Under the pieces are notes generated by a model, which ran no database searches, had not been told where the DNA came from, and saw nothing but the letters and a program-made list of their open reading frames with translations. The translations under genes and the position numbers were made by a program. From positions 868,001-932,000 of the forward strand of contig CM074134.1 of NCBI GenBank assembly GCA_037178625.1: a stretch of 64,000 nucleotides of DNA. The letters are read 5' to 3'. Shown here piece by piece: positions 21,883-29,900 of this stretch. The DNA is from Skeletonema tropicum. Its lineage: Eukaryota > Bacillariophyta > Thalassiosirophyceae > Thalassiosirales > Thalassiosiraceae. Position 1 is the stretch's first letter. Each line of letters opens with the position of its first letter.

Positions 21883-22665
21883 CTACACCATATTCATGTC
21901 TTCCTCCTTCTTACGCGAGACATTTATCTCTCTCAACTTCCTACAGTAAGTTGACACTTTCCAGGTACTCTTCGGACTTGCAAATTCTGGATACTCCTCC
22001 TGGATAGCTTTCAGAGCTTTGTCATAAGTGCTTCTAAAGAACTCAAAGTCCATATCATGGACGTGACGAGTGCGAATCTCGTCTTCAACTTCTTTCTCCA
22101 TCAATTCCATGATTGGCTTCCAATTATTGTCGTAGGATCTCCTCAACCTGCGTGGCAAGTTGCCTTTCTTCATCAGGCGGAAAGGCCTGACTGGTGCATT
22201 AATCTGTTCGCCATTGCCATCTAGAATAGCATAGGAAGGAAACCCCTGCAGCCATCTTGTCCACCCAGAATATAAATCTGCTGATGGCATCTCAAAGCCT
22301 GACGGAACAAGCCAATCCGACTGATGCTTCTTACTTGCCGCTGCATGAGGATATTGATACGTGTAAGAAGGATAGAGGCGTGCCTCCAGTCTCTCAGGCA
22401 AGGAAGCGGAAGCTGGCACACCGCCATTGGTATGAACTGAAGAAGATGCCCCAATGCGAGCCATAATCCGTTCCTCCATTTCCACCATTTTTTGCGCAAT
22501 CGGCGCAGTCGCTGTTGCAGTAGCAGCAGCAACTGTTTCCGCCACGAAAGTTGCGGTGATGTTCCCATTTTCAGTCGCTCGTTCTTCCATTGCATTCTTC
22601 ACTATTCCCGCTAAATTGTCCTTCAGCCACTCAACATCACGGCGATATTTGCGTAGAAGCTTCAT
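21883..22665 (-). CDS. Crypton-like element, C-terminal DNA-binding-type ORF (unit 2)
   Basis: Encodes the same 260-residue product as 19510-20292: a charged N-terminal helix, an Ala/Thr-rich helical stretch, and a C-terminal Trp/Arg-rich region resembling the GCR1_C-like module of Crypton recombinases. It starts 30 bp downstream of the stop of the preceding recombinase-like ORF and in a different frame. The segment joining the two halves of an ordinary Crypton protein is therefore lost. Confidence 0.5.
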   Translation of the reverse strand: MKLLRKYRRDVEWLKDNLAGIVKNAMEERATENGNITATFVAETVAAATATATAPIAQKMVEMEERIMARIGASSSVHTNGGVPASASLPERLEARLYPSYTYQYPHAAASKKHQSDWLVPSGFEMPSADLYSGWTRWLQGFPSYAILDGNGEQINAPVRPFRLMKKGNLPRRLRRSYDNNWKPIMELMEKEVEDEIRTRHVHDMDFEFFRSTYDKALKAIQEEYPEFASPKSTWKVSTYCRKLREINVSRKKEEDMNMV

Positions 22666-22695
22666 TGCGTCACGTATTTCGTCGCGGATCCCTAG

Positions 22696-23541
22696 CTAAG
22701 AATAAGCAGATGTATTGCTTCTTCGGATTTGCATAGCAGTGCTTTCAGTAGTTTTTTCTCCTTTCCTATCTTTTTTGTTGAGGTCATACTTGAACTTCAC
22801 ACAATCACCATCCGCCCAAAAATTTTGAAAGCTTAACGAATCTATGTTACAAGCCCTTGCTATCAAATTCCACTGCAACACCAAAAAGATCCAGACAAAT
22901 ATCCGTCCTTTCATTACAGCCCATTGGCAAAGCTGCTCATACAAACCAAAACATATTGGATCTGCATCCTGTTCTGATACCTTGCCATCGCTTTTTGCCT
23001 CTGTCAATTGCTTTTTGAGATTATCCAGATACGGCGTCATTTGAGTCCGATAGCTGCGTGGTAAATCGTAAGGGGAGAACTCCGCGCACTTGAGGACGGC
23101 ATCGTGGTATTTGCGCAAATGATCGTATGTGTAACGAATCTCCTTCTCTTCATCTTTCCATTGGTTCCTCAAGAAGGATTGAAGAAATTTGGTGGGAAAT
23201 TGATCGTAGAAGAAACTATGCGTCGCGTTGTGATAGTGACGAGTTTTGTCTGCTTTCTCCTCGGAGGTGAGTTCGTACACAACTTCATTATAAACATCAG
23301 GGTACTCCGTCTGCAAATATTCCTGCACTTTCTTAACACGCCGACGATAATCTGGCATGCATTGAACAGTGAATGAGTTTGTTGTCTCCACAGCATCGGC
23401 GTGTTGGTCTTTCAGTTTTGCTGGTTGCTTTGCCTCTTCGCTGCGGCTGTCATCATCACTGCTGCTACTGGCGTCGTTGCTTTTCCTCTTCTTTCTAGGT
23501 TCAAAGGAAGACCCATGGTTGCTCCGCACCATGATTAACAA
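22696..23541 (-). CDS. tyrosine-recombinase-like protein, N-terminal part (Crypton-like, unit 2)
   Basis: 281 codons. A basic, Ser/Asp-rich N-terminus (SNDASSSSDDDS) is followed by a helical SAM-like DNA-binding region (~60-150), then ~205-260 with a hydrophobic strand/helix, WNLIARACNIDSL, and KFKYDLNKKD. In tyrosine recombinases this order surrounds the first catalytic Arg (here Arg in LIARAC) and the beta-strand Lys. The protein stops soon after, so the His-x-x-Arg and Tyr residues are missing; it cannot be a complete recombinase. It might bind element ends, or simply be a relic. Met at 23532 is an alternative start. Confidence 0.55.
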   Translation of the reverse strand: MLIMVRSNHGSSFEPRKKRKSNDASSSSDDDSRSEEAKQPAKLKDQHADAVETTNSFTVQCMPDYRRRVKKVQEYLQTEYPDVYNEVVYELTSEEKADKTRHYHNATHSFFYDQFPTKFLQSFLRNQWKDEEKEIRYTYDHLRKYHDAVLKCAEFSPYDLPRSYRTQMTPYLDNLKKQLTEAKSDGKVSEQDADPICFGLYEQLCQWAVMKGRIFVWIFLVLQWNLIARACNIDSLSFQNFWADGDCVKFKYDLNKKDRKGEKTTESTAMQIRRSNTSAYS

Positions 23542-24182
23542 TACAGATGACGGCGGTCGGCGGTGATGGAGAGTGTCGCCGGCGGGGGTTTGTTTGTGTC
23601 AATGGTCGACGCAGGGATTATTTATTATTTCACTGCTGCGCCGCTCTATGCAGGATGCAGAGATGCAGAAGGGGGGTGACGAGGAGATATTGATGAGCGG
23701 GGGAGGGATGGCATGTGATAGAAGTGATGGCCGTACTCCGTACTGTTCGTCGAAGGGCAGTAGTAGGAGGTATCTACCATAGTAGGGCTCATCAGTTTAT
23801 GTGTGTTTCCTAGCTTTGTAGCGCAATCCTCGTGTGAGATGCTTTCGTATGCATTCTCGCTTTTTTCTGACATACTTTTTCCAAAGTACAAGTACAAATA
23901 CTCGAATTTTGACAGATTTACGCGAGGGATTGGATCTAGGATTTGGAAATAGTATGTCATATCTGCATACGATCTGTCATATTCGACGTATTTCTGCATA
24001 CAAAGCTGGCCGGCTTTATTGTAATGCGTAATGCATATATACTTAATATGCATATGCATACTGATTATGGCTGCATAACTCCCGTCTTATACACTACAAC
24101 GACAATATTTTCTAAAATCAATGCAGTAGAGAGCTATATCGAAACAAACTTGAGTGAAAGCTGATTAAAATCTCTTTGAAGT

Positions 24183-26688
24183 ATGGTGCAGTCATTGAAG
24201 TGCTCCCGCCTACACACTCGCACAATCACATTGCCAAATTGCAAAGAAAAAGATTGTACTCGAGTCTATCACCTAGTTTTGCCTAAAATTCTATGTCATT
24301 CGGGACTTCGTCGTCTTGGAGAGGCAAGTGATGATGATTACTTTGAGGGAACACATAAGCGAGTGGGCACTCTGCCTCTTGTCTTCGCTCTGCATGTTGA
24401 TGAATGCTTTTGGTTATCTACGTTAGTTGGCAAAAGCATTCATCAACATAATGAAAGTCGCTAGTTCGAGCCCCGAGTCAGGTACTCTACCTCCGCGCAC
24501 GTAAGAGCCAGAGTAGTAAGAGCCATCAGTAGCCAGCCAGTAGCCTGTGGTCTGATGGGGGGATGGTGATAATATTGAACACCAGGGGCAACATTAGAAT
24601 GCTCCATCTAATGTAGATAATCGGCTAGAGATGACTGTCACTTGATAGTGCAGTCAGGCTTGTAATGCTTAGAAGCATACGCTCAGCGAACACGAGGTTC
24701 TGGACTGCACGACAGTCATCTCGGCGCTAGCGACTTTCATTATGTTGATGAATGCTTTTGCCAACTAACGTAGATAACCGGTTATCTACGTTAGTTGGCA
24801 AAAGCATTCATCAACACTGCACGCATTCAAAGAGGACGCCAGATCAATGGAGGTATTCATTCCATACACCGACTCAAGCAATTTTGTCCTCGTTCTACCA
24901 GAGGGCAAAGATTTCAGTTTCAACGCAGGAGATTGCTGTGGAGCTGCAAAGCATGATGATATCAACGACGTTGAGTATCTTGTCCATCTCAAACAAGAAC
25001 TGACGCAAGAGTTTAACTTTTTGCATCCAAGCTTGACTTATGGAATAGGTTGGAACAACGGAGCCTTTATGTTGACGTATGTATTGCAAGAAGTTCCAGA
25101 TATGTTCAAAGCAATTGTACCGATTGCTGGTTATACTCATCGTCTGCAAGAAATGGTCAATGCAGGTGCTGGCATGATGCTGCACTATTCATTAGATGAC
25201 ACCCAGACCCGCCCTTCTGGTTGTTGCGACAATCCAAATTTGCCAGAATGCAACGGAGAAGTTATGTCTGATTGGTGTGTTTCTATTTTACAATTCTTTG
25301 ACCTATGGGCGACGGAAGTCGACCAGTGCTCAATCAATGATGCTACTGGTGGATTTGACAATGCCATCGTTTCCAACAACGAAGGAATGGAATACAGATT
25401 TTCATACCGGGACGATGACAATGTCACAGTGTTTGAATTGACGCCAGACACAAATGATCCAGCGAAGGTTGACACGTTGTTTCAGTCAAAGCTTCCAATT
25501 TCTACAACTTACCACAATGAAGAACAAGGAGTGACATGTCTAACTGTAACATCTCCTAGCTGCGTTTCGAACTCTACACTTTGCCTTTATACCTCTGAAG
25601 TCACAAATTTCGCTGAATCATTTTCCATGTACCAAGAAGTCATGGACTATATTGCAATAGACGCGTGTGAGATGAACAATGGTGAAATGGTAGCAGCTTC
25701 TCACAAGAGAGTATGCGCTTGCAAAATAACAAAAGATGACGAAGTAGAATACGGTGGTGCATTCTGTTTCGACGCGCTCAATGAAGACGGGACATTTGAA
25801 CCGAGAGAAATAACTCTTCCAGCTCAGTCACTACCATCAGAATCACGGGACCAATCTCTATCATATGTGATCGTTGGTATGTTTGTGATTATTTTGACAG
25901 CGGCTGTTCTCACAATGAGGCGTCTTCAACAGAGACGCTTCATGGTCCGAAAGAACATCAATCGGCAAATATATGATCTCGATCACTGCGATCAGCACAG
26001 TCCAAAGTACCGCGATTTTGGTAGAAAGGATACCGTTAAAGTTTCCAACGTTAAGAAGAAGAAGAACGACGAAGGTACCCTTACAAATGACAGTGAGCAC
26101 AGTGAACACGCCTCACCTTTCCGATACAGAGATCAGATTAAGGAAACTGCACATAATCACTTAGACACAAGTGGTCATCACTTGGACACAAGTGAATGGG
26201 ATGAACATCTTTCTCCTTACCTTTTCAATATAATCAAGGCAGCCGAAATGGCAGAGGTCAAGCGACATTGTACAAGAGAAGACAGTTTGGAAAGTTTAGA
26301 TAGTTATCTTGAAGATCACCAGCCACCATGGGAAGTATTCCAACAAGAGAAGAAGCCCGTCAAGGAAAGGAAGAAACCAAAGGGCGCAACAAAGGGATCT
26401 AATAAGAGCCTTCAGACGAGTCTAATGCACGTGATAAATTCTCCAACTGCTTATCTTGACTCAGCAGATCGGCGGCTATTGAGGAGGTACAGACAGCAAC
26501 AGGAGGAAGACGACGTAAATATGGCAATTGTTGGAGGAGTGAACAACGCGCTCATCCGCAAAAATAGCGACCAAGGAAGAGATCCTCCATCCATCGACTC
26601 CAGTGTTGAAGCTTCCGAAGCTAGAGGTGAAACGTCATTATCTAATGACTTGGAGCAAATAGAAGTTTCAATGGGAACGATGACATAA
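24183..26688 (+). pseudogene. membrane-anchored esterase-like pseudoenzyme gene, split by a fold-back element
   Basis: Paralogue of the esterase-like gene at 17808-19094. Codons 1-71 (24183-24394) match its N-terminus through LPLVFALH. A 422-bp insertion follows, and the same frame then resumes at 24822 and runs to 26688. Leaving out the insertion and one 5-bp target copy restores the frame exactly. No good splice sites border the insertion. If expression starts at Met 24847, a 613-residue product lacks the first strands of the fold. The nucleophile elbow reads GWNNGA, with Asn in place of the catalytic Ser, and the catalytic His region is lost, while Asp in SLDD is kept. An EGF-like Cys cluster, one membrane span (~338-357 of the 613) and a ~255-residue charged cytoplasmic tail follow. 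It is likely a former binding or signalling protein, or a dying gene. Confidence 0.75.
24395..24816 (+). mobile_element. 422-bp fold-back (hairpin-ended) element with 5-bp target duplication
   Basis: The outer termini are TGTTGATGAATGCTTTTG and its reverse complement. Each end is itself a hairpin: 24395-24448 on the left, and a longer 74-bp palindrome on the right (24743-24816). The arms continue inward with TAATGAAAGTCGCTAG and its complement. The target duplication is CTGCA (24390-24394, 24817-24821). The inside has a further inverted repeat (GATGACTGTC / GACAGTCATC) and no ORF. It interrupts the esterase-like gene. Confidence 0.85.
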
Positions 26689-26874
26689 TGATACGATCGT
26701 AGCAGATGTGTGCAACTTAAGGTTACATCTTTGGTTTGGCACTGTCCATAAAAACTTTCTCTGCAACGCCTATCTTACCCATTAGAAAGAAGAAAGCGTC
26801 TCTAAAGTTCGACAAGAAGCTCGATCCAGCCTCCAAATATCCCAAAAATGCTGATTTAGCAGTGATGCTAGCTG
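25643..26874 (+). repeat. 1.2-kb direct repeat, copy 1
   Basis: Covers the last ~1045 bp of the esterase-like gene and, beyond its stop, ~140 bp matching the 3' end of the FAD monooxygenase gene. Copy 2 is at 32631-33850. By eye they are about 98% identical, with a 6-bp and an 18-bp in-frame indel (in the membrane-span region and near the C-terminus). The two copies lie on either side of a 5.75-kb segment carrying two other genes. Confidence 0.9.
26733..26874 (-). pseudogene. 3' fragment of FAD monooxygenase gene
   Basis: A minus-strand stretch matching the last ~47 codons of the monooxygenase at 33699-35327, but ending abruptly at the repeat boundary. The terminal codons are altered: the stop seen in the intact gene is replaced by codons running on. 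It is a by-product of the 1.2-kb duplication and non-functional. Confidence 0.8.
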
Positions 26875-27215
26875 CCCGTTTCTTCGATCAGAGTTGGGCG
26901 AGCATGAGGTCAAAGAGGAAATACAGCTATTTGGCCGTGACTTCCAGTGTACTGGAGTACTCAATTCTTACGAGTGTTTGCAAAGTTGAGCTAGTAAGTA
27001 TGAGGACTAAAGATCAAGGTCAAGGGTAACATGATGTGTTTTAGGCTATACTGGTAAAAGGAAGATTGAAATTGAATGACGAGACGTTGACGAGGCTGAA
27101 TGATGCCCTCATCGACTCTGACAAATTGCTTGGTCCCTTTAATCATTGGTCAGCTGCTTTTCACTCATCCTCAACTACGCGCTACCCAGTAGCAGCCTAT
27201 GATGATGTTTTATAG
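26875..27215 (+). pseudogene. possible 3' fragment of an unidentified gene with a short intron
   Basis: Right after the repeat boundary an open frame runs to 26993 (ends ...KVEL). It is followed by GTAAGT and, 51 nt on, TTTTAG. Joining 26993 to 27045 keeps the frame for 56 more codons (AILVKGRLKLNDETL... to PVAAYDDVL) up to a TAG at 27213. This looks like the last exons of a gene whose 5' part was lost at the breakpoint. No family is recognised. A 51-nt intron is short, so chance is possible. Confidence 0.3.
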
Positions 27216-27341
27216 TAATCATCTAATGTTTGATCTAACGTATGAATCTCTTTAAACACAGCTGTGATACTTAGTAGTGCATGATTGAAACGGCAAGCCC
27301 CAGAGGGAGAGACGTACTTTAAATTTCTGTCACATTATTGT

Positions 27342-29563
27342 TTACTTGGCCGTTTCAGATACAATGATTGGATTTGAATAGTTGCTAATGTGACCTGAGT
27401 CAAGACCTGTCAAATCGATAAAAACTTCTTTCGTAGACGGCCAACGCACAGTCAGACTTACCGGCTCTGCATTTTGTCCCAATCCAAACACAACGCGGTC
27501 GTCAACACCACCACTTCTGGCATTCCCGTACCCATAACTAGATATCTCCCTTAGTTGCGGTTCTAAGCCAGAAGCTTTGAATATGAGTGTTGCCCCAATA
27601 GAATACACATTGCTTACAGTACTCTCTAGTTCAACTCTGATAAATCGGTTTCCTTTCGATGACTCCGGGTTGTTGAAAAAGAAGCGTTGGTTTCCAACGC
27701 TACTGGCCAACACAGCGTCCAGAAATCCATCATTGTTCAAATCAATTAATTGGAACCCATACATTCTCGGTATAAGCCCTGCTCGTCCGCAAACTTCTTT
27801 CCCCCAATAATTCAGATATCCTTCGCTCGACTTTTTGCCATCACATGCCAATTCAAGGTCTCTTGATTCTGGCTTCCACCCCGTTGTCCTTTGAAGATCA
27901 CCCAATGCCCAATCTTCTATCACCCACGACTTTGGTTCTTGAAGAGAAAGCACAAATATTTCGCCAGGTGTCCAACACATGATGATCAACTCCAACCGTC
28001 CATCGTTATCAATATCCGCAGCTCTAATGGCCATTGCATTTGTAGAACAAGGCACGTTCATTTCTGAAGACCCAGATTGCCCCAAATCTTCGTTGTACAA
28101 TGGCAGTTGTCCTGCAATTCGATCCGAGGAATAGTAAAATACAAGCTTGTCTAAGAACAAAACAATTTGATCGGCCTTTTCATCAAAATCGAAATCACCG
28201 GAAATAGAGTCAATGGCCGCTGCGTTGTTCCACGGTGTGTAAACTTGATTGATTTGACTGCGATAGTACTGTGGTGAGATGAGAATCATTTCGTTCTTCG
28301 AAGGATCAAACTTGTAAATTGCCGTTGTTTTTTCAGGTCGTGTAGCACAAAATTCATGGTGACTCTCAGGATACTCTCCAAAAGAAGGATCTCGGAAGCA
28401 TGTGGATCGGAAAACCATGTATTCTTGGGCGTGGCCGTCTCCATCAGCATCTGTCAGTAGGATGGTTCTAGTGTATTCTTGCATTTGCAAGTGATTACCA
28501 AATGTTCTGTTGCCATTGTTCAAAAGTAGCGGTGTAGGGGCCAATATGTCATCAACTCTAACATCAGAAATTGGAAATAAGTCCAGCATTCCATCGCGAT
28601 TTGCATCTGTCACTAGCATGAAACGGCCTCGGCCATTAGCAACTTCTATCCCTGCAGCCCTTGCTGCCTCTCGTCCACCGACTAGATGAGGCAGCGTATC
28701 TTCACCTTGGGATCGCTTACCCCAAAAGAGAAGGTTGTCGTTGATTACAGAGTCTAATGCACCCCACCCACCTCCGACAGATATAAGTAGGTCGAGCACT
28801 CCATCACCATCCATGTCAGCAAATGTGGATCCATGGCAATCGTGATTCATTTGTACTTCATCTGTATCAATAAAAGTGTCTTGACCAATCGAAAGAAACA
28901 TCTACTCCCAATGGAAGAAATATGTTCAGTAGCACCGGGGCGGTTCACCCCAAAGTCAAAGTCAGCAGCGAAATTCATTCTGTAGTGGTTGTTATAGAAG
29001 TAATCAAGGAATCCATCATTGTCCCAATCAGGAAATGAGGCCGAGAAATGATTTAAAGCGGGACGAAAAGAATGCCTCAAATCATCGCCATCCCAATTAT
29101 TGGAAGGGGGATTAACTTCTAGAGTGACGTCTGTGAAGAATGATTGGGCGACCTTGCATTGTTCACAGCCTCTGCAATTTTTCCAATCACATTTCATTGA
29201 CCATGGTGTGTTGGCGTGCTGCGAGGAGTGGCACCATCCTTTGCAAGGCTGTGCTATCATTTCTGTTCGTTGTTCACGAGCAGAAATTGAAGGATTTTCG
29301 CCTTCACCGAGATTGCCTAGCGACGACTTGCTCGGCATAGAAATAATAAGTGCAGCGACAGCAACCAAGGAGAAGCAGGCAGTTGCGATCCTTTTCTTTG
29401 CCGTTAAGAACTTAAATGCTGATGTGCGAGAGTTGGTGATGCTGGACTCATCGGGTTGAGGTTGAGATGCGCCGCTAATGACCCCTTTCTCTGTGTCTAC
29501 GTCCCTCTCACTCTGCAGAGATGACTTGGAATCGCCATTCTCAACTATGTCAACGCAGCTCAT
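27342..29563 (-). CDS. membrane-anchored FG-GAP/VCBS-repeat protein with ASPIC/UnbV domain (one frameshift)
   Basis: Two overlapping frames (29563-28847 and 28901-27342) form one protein of about 740 residues if a single-base loss near 28902 is allowed for. The N-terminal frame has an acidic cytoplasmic tail, one membrane span (~58-76) and a Cys-rich stretch. Calcium-binding FG-GAP/VCBS-type loops follow across both frames (DWDNDGFLD, DMDGDGVLD, DANRDGMLD, DADGDG, DIDNDGRLE, DLNNDGFLD), giving a beta-propeller. The last ~100 residues match the ASPIC/UnbV domain that ends many such proteins (GLGQNAEPVSLTVRWPS). It is probably an extracellular binding protein on a membrane anchor. The break lies inside a propeller blade, so either the gene is dead or the base is a sequencing error. 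Confidence 0.78.
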
Positions 29564-29900
29564 ATTTATTTACGATACCCTTGATGCAAGGTTGTGAAAA
29601 ATGCCCACTATCTTCTCTCTCTATTATCGTACTCTGAGCGAGCACGGCCCAGGTTCCTGGCCCTGGATATATGGCAGAAATGCCCTCAGCCGGTTATGAG
29701 AAAGTGATTTCAATCTACAAGAAAGGAATATTGCGAGAAAATGAAAAAATGCGACGGCACCATCCACTCCCCATCACTGTGCTCTAAAAACAGTACTTAG
29801 GAGGACACAGATTAGATATCTGCGATAATAAAACGGAAGTTGAGGAAATGAACAAAATAGATAGAACTAGAATAAGTATCCATATCTAGCAAGCAGTGAA
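29564..29900. promoter_or_regulatory. divergent intergenic region
   Basis: 337 bp between the starts of the FG-GAP gene (minus) and the metallophosphoesterase gene (plus). No ORF or repeat is seen; it presumably holds both promoters. Confidence 0.4.

Larger units (their letters stand above)
21639..24012 (-). mobile_element. Crypton-like tyrosine-recombinase element, unit 2
   Basis: A 2374-bp unit directly behind unit 1. It differs visibly by only two indels: minus 1 bp near 20768/23140 and plus 2 bp near 23739. It is followed by a third copy of GCTTTATTG (24013-24021) and then unique DNA. The three identical 9-bp words, at the left edge, the middle junction and the right edge, are what repeated insertion of a circular intermediate by a tyrosine recombinase would leave. 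Confidence 0.6.

Noticed and set aside
24420..24520. tRNA-like B box (AGTTCGAGCCC) in the fold-back element, suggesting a tRNA-derived SINE
   Set aside because: A hairpin like an anticodon arm can be drawn, but U33 is lacking, the T stem does not pair and there is no acceptor stem.
24395..24821. The 422-bp insertion as an ordinary intron
   Set aside because: No GT-AG pair at its borders fits the frame; the CTGCA duplication and hairpin ends explain it better.
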